64,000 bases of DNA. It comes from Endothia cerciana. Its lineage: Eukaryota; Ascomycota; Sordariomycetes; Diaporthales; Cryphonectriaceae. The stretch covers positions 1 through 64,000 of the forward strand of contig JALRMH010000021.1 of NCBI GenBank assembly GCA_026119935.1, in the 5' to 3' direction. A model generated the notes under the pieces. The model saw only the letters and a list, made by a program, of their open reading frames with translations. It was not told the origin of the DNA and did no database searches. Every line of letters starts with the position of its first letter. The stretch's first letter is position 1. A program made the translations under genes and the position numbers. Of the stretch, positions 11,226-21,959 are shown one piece after another.

Positions 11226-13828
11226 ATGGGCCGTCCTCCGGGAAGGCCGCGGGGCCCAGGTCTTCCGGTCGGTGGTGGTCGCCCCCGAGGCTGTCCGAGA
11301 AGAGACTCGAATTCCACTATCGCCTCGGTTGATATCAGCTACATCCAATACCTCCCCGAGACGAGTGTGCTCAAGCCCGTTAAGGTTGGGCAGCATTCCG
11401 ACAGCTGGATCTGCTTTGTGTTGAAGGAGGCCGTCGTCTACCATAAAACCGAGACTGGCCAGCTTCACATTGCTAATGTCTGCAATGTCGACCTGGAGGG
11501 CCCCTTTGTCATAGGAGGGAAGCTCGACGTTGACATGTCGGACCCGGAGCAGAAGCAGTGCTGTGAGTGCCCGATCTGGCGACACTGGGCCCTTCTCCTT
11601 CGGTTTGGATATTGCTAATCGCAGTCTCCCCTTCCAGTGCGGAATTTCGCCCTCAAGGACTCCTATATCGAGATCTCTTACAGCGCCATGTACGCCATCG
11701 GCGACGGGCCTACGAGCATATGGGCTGCTGGCAAGACGGGCTGGTTCGAGATCCAACCCGGCCCGGAGTACGAGTCCATGTACGAGACCGCCTGCGAGGG
11801 CATCGATCTTTACTACTCGGTGCTGCTTGCCTATGAAGACGCGGAGGAGAAAGCACCTAAGGGCAGGCGGGCCGCATGGCAGCAGATGCCAGTCGAGGAG
11901 TTACTATTTCAGGTGCGCAACCTCTAGATTCGGCAAACTATCGGTATCCTAACCTTAAGAGAAGTACGCGGTCAGGATCGGCGACGGGGTGACACTGTCA
12001 GAGGCCAAAGACCGTTGTCGAAAGCATGCGCCGTTCCTTCTCGGTCACTTCTCCAAGGCCTTGGATTTCGTCTGGAATGGAACGTCCTTTATGAAATGGA
12101 TGATGAGCGAAAACAGGGTACAAGCGCTGCCCTCGCACTTTGACTGTGGCATGACTGACTTCTGTACCATCAGGACTGGGTGAAGAAGCTAGCTGATGCG
12201 GCTAAGAAGAAGGCGCTCAAGCCGCCTGCTCAGCAGCCGAGCCGCTCACCAGAGCCCGTCGTGACAAAGCAGGAGCATCAGGATGACACCCACCAGCTGT
12301 CTTTACGAACATCGCCGGTAGACTCAGACCGCAGTCGGAGAAGCAAGTCTCGTGCGAGCAGGCAGAGTCAAGAAGCCGACATCAAGGTGAAAGATGCACA
12401 GCCGCTGCCCCCACCTCCTCGGACCGAAACGCCTATCCACCCGCCACTGCCAGCGCGGGTACCATTCACCCCTGCTGCGCCGCCGCCCGTTCCTGCAGCG
12501 GCAAGTCCCGGTCCATCCATGGTTGAAAAGATTGACGAGTCCTCCGATCAGCCGCAAGATCCCTTGCACAAGCTCATGGACCTTCTGGAGGAGATATTAG
12601 TAGATGTTGGTGGCGACGTGACGAAAGTCAAGGAGGCCACTGTACACTCGAAGCTGTACTTCAAGTGTAGCATGCAGTACGGTATGGCCAGCGAGGTGAC
12701 ACATTTCTACGCCGGACAACTTGTTGCCAGTCTTCCCTCCAAGTGGTATGGTAGCCCCTTTTTCCTATGGCTTAAGGAGCAGCGCAACAAGCCCTGGAAG
12801 CCTGAACATGTAACCGCAGAGACGGTGGCATCTAAGGTTGTCCGGCGCAAAAAGAGCAAACACGCAGGCCTCCCTAGGGCTCGTGTGCCGCACGCCGAAT
12901 TTTCGCCGTCTCGCGCTGGCAAGCACTATCCTGGAACACCTCGAATCTCAGGTCTTCGGCCTACCAGTAGTGTCAAGAGGCCGATTGTTTACGAGGATGA
13001 CGAGGATGACGAAGACGGCCGGCCCCACAAGCAGAGCAAGACCTCACATAGCTCTGACACTGACGACAAGGACGAGGACGAAGACGACGAGGACGGAGTC
13101 ATCGACATTACCGATGGAGAAGTAGATATGCCGAACGCAACCACGACCACGCGTTCGCCGCTCCCGGTTCCCAGAGAGACTATGAAAATCGTCGTCCGTG
13201 CCGAGAGAATACCGTCCATGTCGCCCAGTGGCCCCAACGGCACCTGGAAGTGCGAAGAAGACGGCTGCAATCACATTGTCCGTTCTGCCGAGGACGTAGA
13301 GGGCAAGGAGCTGATTGCCAAGCACTTCAAAGATCACGAAGATCGCGCCGAGAAGGTAAGCCTCGCCCTCACTGAGGGAACCCGAGGCCACCTGCCTATC
13401 GAGTACGTATACTTTCCTCCTTCTTTCTTAGTCCTCGTTCAGTTGGCTGGCAGCTAGATTTTACGGGCTAGCTCCTTCCTACCCTTGAAAAGCAGTGTCC
13501 TATAAAGCATCTTATATGCAGTGCTGAATTAGAACCTTTCTATAAACGATGCATCTCCTCTGGCATATCTAAAAGCTTTGCTAGACTGTATCAGAGGCGT
13601 CCTGAGCTAAAACACTGGCTCCTCCTCCTTTTTTTTTTTGTTTTTTTCTTTTCTTTTCTTATTTGGTGGCTATCAAGCCGAAGGAACATATACCTGAACT
13701 AATGCTACGTCTATAGTCATCTGCTCGATAAGATCCGCAGTCTTGGCGAGTCCTCTCAAAGGAAAGAGCAGGGGCCCCAAGACGGCATAGAGTTTCCCAA
13801 GCCCATCAAGCAGCGGTTGATGCTATAA
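11226..13828 (+). CDS. AT-hook, Dnmt1-RFTS-like and C2H2 zinc-finger chromatin protein
   Basis: Five exons (11226-11562, 11638-11912, 11962-12117, 12174-13402, 13717-13828) give 702 residues. The N-terminus has an AT-hook-like GRPPGRPRGPG and a second GGGRPRG. Residues about 25-210 resemble the replication-foci targeting (RFTS/RFD) fold of Dnmt1, as found in several fungal heterochromatin proteins. A Pro/Ser-rich linker, an acidic Asp/Glu tract and a single C2H2 finger (C-x4-C, then H-x3-H in the AKHFKDHED segment) follow. The last exon encodes HLLDKIRSLGESS and ends in KQRLML. The architecture recalls the HCHC-complex subunit CHAP of Neurospora, but that is inference. The final intron is 314 nt, long for this window and T-rich; skipping it would give a false end at 13457. 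Nuclear, probably gene silencing. Confidence 0.75.
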
Positions 13829-14720
13829 CGGGCACATCTTGTACGCCAAGGACACCTTACCTCCCCCCCCCCCTAGATTTTTATGCACGGGGAGCGAGTA
13901 GCCTATGGGTACAGGCCTGTCGAGGACGACGTGTTATTGCGTGGTAGCTGTGTTTCTTGAGGGATAGGGCACTTAGCAAGCCTTTTTTATATCATTACGA
14001 TAGGGATTAGGTGCATTAGGAAGGGGGCCAATCTGCGTGTGCCTGTGTGCCATACATAGGCTTGTTCTGGAAGGAAGGCATTGGCTTGAAATGTTTTGAT
14101 ACCCATATATGCACCATCACTGTAGCATATATTCCTTGACAGGGTCTTCTGATCTATACAGTGAGCTGTAGCCTAGTGAATGGCGGTGGCATCTCGGCTG
14201 GGGGGGCACAAAGAACAGAACATGGTTGAGGATCATCTTCAAACCCCCTTTTTATTTAATCTGGCTCTGCTGCTGCCGCCGCCACCATCTCAAGCACATG
14301 CTCCACCGCGAGCTCGTCCCTTGGGCCAGCAATACGCCTCGAGACTGGTCTGTCAAGCAGACTCCGCAGTCGCTAGCAAGTCTCGAGCTTTCAACATCAA
14401 AATCGACACACCGTCTGCTCGCTGGTAGACTCCCAAGTTTTGGAAGTTTCAGTAGGTAGGTAGGCTGTGCCTTGCCAACAAATAATTCATCTCCCTCGAC
14501 CGCTTCATCCTCTTGGTTCGTGCCCTCGCCAGGGGCTCTTAGCCTTCGCTGCTGGCCTGTTTGCCCCATTCCGTCACCGACGCCTTGAACAATTCCGGGC
14601 GTCCGCTGTATCCAGGGATGCGTGGGCACGGATTCCGCATGGGCCATACTAGAGCTTCCGGACGCTCTGCTCAAGTAGCTGCTCCAGGTATATGTCCAGC
14701 GTACCCGCCAGGCGAGGCCT
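13829..14720. other. Convergent spacer between the RFTS and Mkt1-like genes
   Basis: About 890 bases, likely the two 3' untranslated regions. It contains a C run at about 13863-13872 and AT-richer sequence to 14160. No gene is supported. Confidence 0.55.
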
Positions 14721-17141
14721 CTACGCCAGTTTCTGGAGGTACTCGTTGGCCTCGGTCCAGGTGGCCTGGGTGCCCATCTCCTTGTGGTCCAAGGTCTTGA
14801 TGCCGGTCACAAGAGCATCAAAGAAGTCGCGGAAAATCCCGATATCTTCTTTGAAGTTGGTCGCCTTGGGGAAGTAGGCCGTCGAGATTGTGTCGATGTC
14901 GCGATATTCGCCCTCTTCATTTGCCTTCTGTTCGAGGTAAGTCCTGACCGCAACACCCATGGCGGCACTGTAGTTCCTGTTGACGAAGGGGAGCCTGCGG
15001 GCAGATGTCAGTGTTCGTGGGAGCCAGCAACCATGGTAGCAATCAGTCAGGACTGGGTCACAACTTACGCATTGCCAATGTCGAAGTACTCCATCGGCTG
15101 TCGGAGTCTCTCCGACTTGTTGTTGAGGAGCAGGTGGGCAACGATGGCATCCACCAAGTCCCGGTCTGCCTCTCGGACCGCGGATATCTGCGACAGGTAC
15201 GCGAGCATGTCCTTTCTCAAGGGTCCCGTGTAGCCGATAGCCTGGTGTCTAAGCTTGAGCAGGAGAGCGCATCGGCTGACGAGCACCACAGGCCCTTCAA
15301 CATCGCCGTTCGCCACTTCATCCTCGCGTGGCCTGGCATTGAGCTGGTCAAACCTGACGAGCTCAAATGCAAGCAGGAGCGCCTCGTACAGCCCCGTTAC
15401 CTTGGGATTCTTCTTCACGGTCGCCTCGAGCTCAGTCATGGCCGTGGCCAGGGCCTTACCCCACGATGTGAGCTCGTGCGAGTCATTGACATACTCCCTG
15501 AGATGCAGAAAGCGCCAGATGACCGATGATACGAGATGGTGTGCTGAGTCCGTCCTCGCTTTTCTGCCAGGCTTTCCGATGGTGTTCTTCGCAAATTCAG
15601 GTTTCTGGAGTGACAAGACCTCGAATGCCAGTGAACCAGCCCGGTCCTTAGCGGCTAGCGCTGTGAGGCCCCATGAAGGGAATTGCTGAAGCACCACCTT
15701 CTCCTCAATGTCCCAGGTGGCGACTCTGGGGTTGGCAGACCGGAAGGTGCTGTTCCGTATGGTCGTCGGTTGCGCATCTGCGAACCAAGCCTTCACCTCG
15801 ATATCCTTGTAATGCAGTCCCCGGTTCAATCTAGGCACCACAAGTCCTAATGCCTGCTCCTTTACGGGTAAAAGTCGGCTGAGCACAAGATCTCTGTACT
15901 CGGGCGATGCAATCCCATCAATGGTCGGCAGGACTGTCGTCTGGCTGTGGATGATCCAGCTGGGAAGGTGTGGCCCAACAAGGCCGAATTCGAGGTAGTG
16001 CAGAAGCTCCTCCGGGAGCCTGATGCCCAGGTATTCGTGCGAATCCGCGGTCAGCGCATCATAGTTCTCTACCTCTACCGCGCCGTTTTCCGCGATATAG
16101 ACGAAGTGCTTCACTATCATGCGCGCCTTGCAGAACTTTTCGAACCAGTCAGGCTGGTCCTTCAGCAGGACGTCGTCGAAGGAGCTGCAGAGCTGCTTGA
16201 CGTGTTTTGCATTCGCCCTGAGCATGTTGACAGCATCACGCACGGTATTAGAGGGCTGCTGGGGCTGGGCCCGGGCTGGAAAGGGAGGGAGGAAGGAAGA
16301 TCCAGTGATGAGAAGCGCGTCGACGAATATTGACTCGTCGACGCCCAGCTGGCTCATCAGCACATCCCTGGAGACAGCACTAAACTTGTTAGTGTCCCAA
16401 TCGATGTCCTGTATCACAGGGTCCTTGATTGGGTAGAGCAGAAGCTCGCGGGGACCCATTATGGCGCCACACATGATCTCGTTCTTGGAAAAGTATGCGA
16501 TCTACCAATGGTCAGAAGGGATGGTTTGCGAGCCGATAGTCCAGGCGGGGTCCCTACCTGTGCAACGGCCTTGAATGGTACCACCATGAAATGGAGATCG
16601 CGCCTCCTCAGGATGGACTGGAGGAGAGGATAGAGGGACTGTAGGGGGTATGCACCTGACGCCGACGTCAGCAAGTGTACTGGGATAGGGGCGACGGGTC
16701 TTCGTACTGGACCAGAAGCCAAAGCCTTCGACGGCCGGTTGTGCCTCCCCATTGGAATAGAGCGCCCAGGCAGCCTCGGCGCCTGCGTTGGCCTCACGCC
16801 CGACCCTCACCGACTGCTCATACTCGCCCTTGACAGGACAGCCGTCGAATATGAAAAAGGGCGTCGTCTCGTTGGCCTTCCAGCGGTCCAGGTCCTCGCT
16901 GATGTTCTGTTCCGCAGCCAAGAGGCCTCCCAGGGCAGTAACAAGCGGCTCCTTTTCGCGAATGCGGGCGAGGTAGTAGGTCGCGTCGACGGCGATGACA
17001 TTGTCTCTCAGCTGGGAGACGTCACCCGACCTGAGCACAGCAGCCGAGTGTCAGCAAGACGATGTCAAGAGCAGGACAGGATGCGTCCCCGTCAGGGGAC
17101 AACAGGGGATACGAACGCGACGAATTGGTTGATGAAGGCAT
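14721..17141 (-). CDS. MKT1: Mkt1-like XPG-fold post-transcriptional regulator
   Basis: Minus-strand exons read as 17030-16708, 16655-16558, 16501-15069 and 14994-14721, plus a short first exon that is uncertain (best fit 17141-17113). Together they make about 718 residues. Seen: an XPG N-terminal region with NVIAVDATYYLARI and PFFIFDGCPV, then LYPLLQSILRRRDLHFMVVPF and IMGPRELLLYPIKD of the XPG internal region, then the long Mkt1-specific C-terminal domain. In yeast, Mkt1 with Pbp1 regulates HO and mitochondrial-protein mRNAs; the fold is nuclease-like but the acidic site is degenerate in the family. The start is unclear: exon 2 can only be entered in phase 2 through the acceptor at 17031, which favours the ATG at 17141. 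An alternative acceptor just before LRDNVIAV would join a different upstream frame. Confidence 0.8.
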
Positions 17142-17964
17142 CGTTATTCTTCGCAAGGCCTGCGAATCCAGTCAGCCCCGAGTTTCGTAGCAACAATGCG
17201 GGCGTCTGCCCGGGATCAGACGAGATCGCGGGAGATTCCATGGCGGCGGAAGGGCCTGCTTGGTGTCGCCAACGCAGGCGGTAGTCGACCGACTCAGGAC
17301 GGTGGAGGGAGGAGGAGATTGTTGTCCAGGGTAGGTAGGTATGCAACGTCCAGCTGCAGTGGCGACACAAGAGGGCAACTCGGGGATGGGGGCTTACCAG
17401 ACATGTCTGCCACCTAGGAGTGTCGAATAGCTCTGGGCCCGAGAGAAACGGGACGGGCAGTCCCAGTGTAGATGTGGAGGTAACAGAGACCGCTGCGACC
17501 AGGTGTGCTCTGCGCTCTGCAGGGTTGGCCGACGAAGGCACTCGGGATCCCCGGGTCGTGATGCGCACGCAAGACACACTCCCAGTCAGGTGAGCGCGTG
17601 ACGATGGGATGTATGCTATGTCGGGACAAATTGTCGCGTCGGGCGCGGGGCTTATTGGTGCCTGGGGTCGGTCTTGGAAGCTGTCCAGCTGGAGCGGGCT
17701 CGTGTACGGTTCGCGATGTCGGAGGGGGGAGGGATGTTTCGAAGGCTGGCGCTGATCGCACAAGGTCGGTGAACCCAACGAGGGCGAGGAGAAGAAGAAT
17801 CAGGGGGTCGTAGAAGGAACGATTCGAGCTTGTCCTAGCGGGCCTCTGCCGCAGTGGAAGCCCAGATCTGTCACCCGCGCAAACACCGCCAATCGCCCGG
17901 ACGAAGAAAAGAAGGGCAGACGGCAGCTGGTCGGGGCGTTCGATGACGTGTTGGTGGGCGGCAG

Positions 17965-18012
17965 GAAGGAGGAGGGAGAGGAGGAGGAGGAGGAGGAGGA
18001 GGAGGAGGAGGA
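17965..18012 (+). repeat. GAG-rich trinucleotide tract
   Basis: About 48 bases of nearly perfect GGA/GAG repeats. They lie upstream of the Mkt1-like gene, in non-coding sequence. Confidence 0.8.
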
Positions 18013-18154
18013 CAGTCAGAGCTGCCCGTGTTGGCGTGTGTGTGGTTGGCGTCTCTCAAGTCGTCCTGCCCTTGTCCTTTCTGAGATTGTCGTGTCGTTG
18101 GGCCGAGCTAAGCTGTGCCGTAGGGGGCCGTACTATGCATGTACAGTAGTGTTT

Positions 18155-18180
18155 CTCTGCTCTGCTCTGCTCTGCTCTGC
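18155..18180 (+). repeat. TCTGC pentanucleotide tract
   Basis: About five tandem copies of TCTGC, followed by TGTGCTGCTGCTG. Simple-sequence repeat in the spacer. Confidence 0.75.
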
Positions 18181-20867
18181 TGTGCTGCTGCTGTCTTGTA
18201 CCTGACGCTGGCGGCTACCAGTAGAGGCAACTTTCCGCCTGCAACCTCTGGAAGCTCCTAGCCTAGCCCTGTTTCTGTTTCTGGTGGGCGGGTGCCGGGT
18301 AGGCTGGCTTTGGCAGGGTTCGGTTGGGGCTGGCTGCAGAGAACAAACAGGGGACAGGGTTTATTCGACGCCCGTTGGGCCCCCCGGCCTAGCGCCCGCT
18401 AGAGGGCAGCCACCCCTGCAGCACATCCACCGACGTCTCGTCTCCTCTGGAACGGATCATCTGCCTGGCCGACCTCCTTCATCCCCGCCCATCCCGCCTT
18501 CGTTACACTCCATACTGCCGCTCCCCCACCTTGAGCCCCGGAGGCCCTACCCGCGCAGCGAACCGGGACTCAGCTGAGACGGGCGGGGGCTTTCTTTGTG
18601 GCCCGGAACTTGAACATCAAGCACAGTACGTCGCGGCGCTGGCCTGCCACCTGTTCCCACTTCCAGGCCCCCGGAGGGTGTGGAGTATGTCCAGTCAGGG
18701 AGATTGCACCTATCCCAAGTCCCATAGGCTCGGAGAGGACCGAGGACGATCGCTCCAGTGGAAAGCGGTAACCGTGGGGGTAATATCATGTGCTTCCATT
18801 CCGGGTCAGCCCATCCCACTGCCCGGTACAGTACTCCGGGCTCAGACGCAGGGACAGACTTTGAAGAGGATATGTGGAAAAGCAGCTGGGATTCCAGCGG
18901 GCACGCTAAAGTCGGACACGAGCGTATTGATCGGGTCTACCTTATACACGCGAGCGATCTGGACTGCTCACAGTATTTGATCCATCCTTCCCACTCTCCC
19001 AAACACCTTGAGCAACCTCGAGACAGGTGCGTCGTTGATATGATTGCCTGGACTCGCATATAATGTATTAAACCATGACTTTGACATGTCTCCTAGACTT
19101 GAGCAACGGTTTGCCATGCTGAAAGGCCACAGTCGCACAAGTCCACAGTCCTAGAGGCCGTATCCTCGATGAAGCAGGATGGCAAAGGTCAATTTCTGGC
19201 CCTTCACCACACTTAGTCCTCGCGTTTCTTCGCCAATAGGCACCACTGATCTGTCGCCCGAGCGGCCCTGAAATAGTTGCACAGTACCCGCCCGATCCAC
19301 CGCTTCGCCTCCCAGCTTGAAACCTCGTCTCTAGACAGGGGCCAATCTTTACAGAATATCGAAGAGTCAGGCACTCCATGGAAGACGCTCTGCGAAGGGC
19401 TCACCTCGGAAGTCGTCTACCCTCTTATCTCGAAAGATGAGATCGTCTCAAAACATCGCCTAGGCCGCCAGCTGTATCAACGGCGCGCAGAATTGTGCTT
19501 GCTGTATGCCGGAGGCGCGCTCCACACTGATGGCGGCGGTGGAGGATACGAAACTGGATCACCCTGCACCCACTGCTGCACATCCACTGCTCCTCTATAT
19601 GGCTGGGGGGGGCCGTATACTGAGGGCGGCCATGACGTCCCTGTCGACCATGATGGCGGCTGCGCGCGTGTCGACTGGGGTGGTGAGGCGGGCTCGCCCA
19701 TGTTGTGACGGGTTGGAGATTCTCGTGGACTCGCGAAGCGCACTGGCCCATGGTGTCGTTTGTGAGGTTGGCCGCCGTCTCAATCCTGGTTGGGGATGCC
19801 CTGGGCGCAATTACCGTGCGGCTGGGAGTGGTCTTCCTTCTGACGGCGGGAGGGGTGAGTTTGCCTGTGTCGGGGCCAGTTGCCGTCGCCGGAACCCCAG
19901 CGAGAGACAAGCTCGAAGATGGGGTGCACCCGAGAGGCGAATTGACCCATATGGAGGGAGACGCGAAGTGTCAGCGCAAATGTGGTCGTGAGAAGCTAGC
20001 TCGGCGGTAGAAAGAGCATGACCGACTCGAGAAGTCAACTCTGATGATAGTCAACTCGGATGGTCCTTCTCAGATATTTCCCAGGTAGAAAGAATTCGGG
20101 CTTTTCAAATGCTGTCTGCTCGATGAGGAGGCTACGAAGGTTTTTGACATTAGATGTTTGATTGTTTGTTCACGACACAATAGAACGACAGAGTCACACG
20201 TAAATGTGCGCCTACAGGTGGTCTGGATCTGTTGATGGGGCTTTCACTCGGTCGCGGCCAAGGGCAGCTGTCTTTTGAAGATAGTTGAAGGCCTTCTGGA
20301 AGGTTAGACCAGGCATTCTTGAATAACTTCATCTCTTCCTGATTTGAACTGTGATTGGTGGAGGAAGAATTGCGTGCCGTCTGAGTATACGCGGAAATTA
20401 GTAGATTAGGCATCTAGATAGGTGAACAGAATATAAGAAATCCATCCAGCCCTATAAGAAATTTCTCATGGTAGAGGTCTGTATTCGCTCGATCACCGTT
20501 TGCCAAGATGAGCGATGGTCTCGATGCAGCAAAGTGATGTTACCACGAATAGAACTTTTGCAATCCACTATCACAATAGAGGAACACAACCACTGGACAG
20601 AATACATCATGCTGGGGCTAGTTTTGAACAACTAATCCTCATTTCTGCCCTTCAGCACTAGATTTCTGTGAGGCTTCCTAGGCCCGAAGTTTTGGCTGCA
20701 TTTTATCCTCCTTCTCAACATCAGATAGCATTTGACGCCAAATAATTTTTCAATATTGTTCCAATAAAAGAGGTTCGTTCCATAACCCTCACAAAGCGTA
20801 CGAAATACTACCTTTTTATAGATTTGTTTTAATGTTCGAGAAGTGGGGGGATCACCATGCCTGCTAG

Positions 20868-20884
20868 CCTTGCCTATATAATAT
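20868..20884 (+). promoter_or_regulatory. Orphan TATA-like element
   Basis: CCTATATAATATCG lies at the boundary between an AT-rich block and a pyrimidine-rich stretch. The following 320 bases on the plus strand contain no ATG until 21204. This fits a transcribed leader, but no clear long reading frame follows. Confidence 0.35.
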
Positions 20885-21203
20885 CGTCCTTGGACCGCTG
20901 TTCTGAATTCAGCTTTCTACACACGGCAACCAACCTACACTCTTCTGTTCCTGGTATTTCTTCCAAAGCAAGAGTCGGTGTCTTCTGAACCTGCCATCTA
21001 AATCCACCATCCTCCTTCGAGCTCACTCGCATCCACTGTGGCTTGCCATAACCATCTTTACCAATTCCATCGCCTTATCAGGATCGAGGGCCGGTCAGGA
21101 CCAAAAGCTCAACACGTTATCACAGACAGGGGATCACACAAAAGCACATCACCCTTGTCATCATCGAGGCCGTCCTATATCATTGGTGGCGACGACCTCA
21201 AGA

Positions 21204-21287
21204 TGCCTCGCTATATCCCCTGCGCATCGCCTACCGCCCACACATACCTTGCCGTCGACGTTGGGACGCCTGCATCCTCCACCTAAC
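21204..21287 (+). CDS. Possible short reading frame after the TATA and ATG-free leader
   Basis: The first ATG after the TATA-like element has a good context (A at -3) and opens a frame of only 27 residues (begins MPRYIPC, ends TPASST). It has no recognisable motif. It could be the first exon of a spliced gene, a short peptide, or chance. I list it because of its promoter-like upstream region. Confidence 0.2.
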
Positions 21288-21843
21288 CGGCACAGAGATC
21301 GTAACAGAGAGATGAGGGAATTTTTGGCAAGAGTGTCCCCGTATGAAAGCTCTCTCGGGGCGCCTACGTATCAGGCAGCAGGTAGTCCACCTGACGGTCT
21401 AGAAGGGTTGGTCGCAAAGTGAAAATTGGCTTTCCTCCGCCCACCCGGGGGGGTGGGGGGGTGTTATTGACCATCTCAGCCACTGACTTACTTTTTCCCT
21501 AACATGCTTCTGCCTCACCTCCCACCGCGCAGGTAGTGATCGCAATGACGATGCTGTCAGCCATTCATGTTCCCCATCGTTCAGCCCTAACCAACTGCCC
21601 TTACCCCTCTCGCCGACATAAGCGAGGACGTTGCAGGTCACACAGCCTATTGCAGATGCAGGCTGTGACTGCACCACAGCCAACAGATGGAGACAGCAGA
21701 GCCTTATCCACCCTGAATCTCATACAAAAGCGACATATCTGCTGATAGGAGCACGCGTTCCCTTCGAGCACCAAAACTTGAAGCCGATGCTCCCTTCCGA
21801 ACTTCCCGACCATCAGGTGGTGGTGCGTCTGCAGGCCCGTAAT

Positions 21844-21936
21844 CCCCCCCCCCCCCCGAAAACGGAAACACAACCCCCCTTAAAAAAAATTTAAAAAAAA
21901 ATTTAAAAAAAATTTAAAAAAAATTTAAAAAAAAAA
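21844..21936 (+). repeat. C run followed by an A8T3 tandem array
   Basis: A run of 14 C (21844-21857) is followed by about 57 bases (21880-21936) of tandem units of about eight or nine A then three T, period 11-12, ending in a longer A run and CCCAG. The array ends 24 bases before the HET gene start codon. It could be a 5' leader, or an intron end, since CCCAG resembles an acceptor. Confidence 0.85.
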
Positions 21937-21959
21937 CCCAGGCTGATCACCGCGGCTCC

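Larger units (their letters stand above)
17142..21203. other. Gene-poor spacer with simple repeats
   Basis: About 4 kb without a gene I can support. It holds a GAG-type tract, a TCTGC tract, GC-rich sequence to about 20.0 kb, then a clearly AT-richer block (20.05-20.9 kb) that ends at a TATA-like element. A pair of opposite-strand frames near 19.5-20.0 kb is discussed among the rejected items. Confidence 0.5.

Noticed and set aside
17092..17778. 228-codon minus-strand frame leading into the Mkt1-like gene
   Set aside because: It is Ser/Pro/Arg-rich with no motif, and its frame does not join the Mkt1 exons in the required phase through the best acceptor. It is probably leader sequence.
19477..20010. 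Pro-rich minus-strand frame with PPxY-like motifs and a hydrophobic plus-strand frame over the same bases
   Set aside because: Each could be imagined as a small membrane protein, but they are mirror images, neither has a recognisable family motif, and neither has a supporting neighbour exon.
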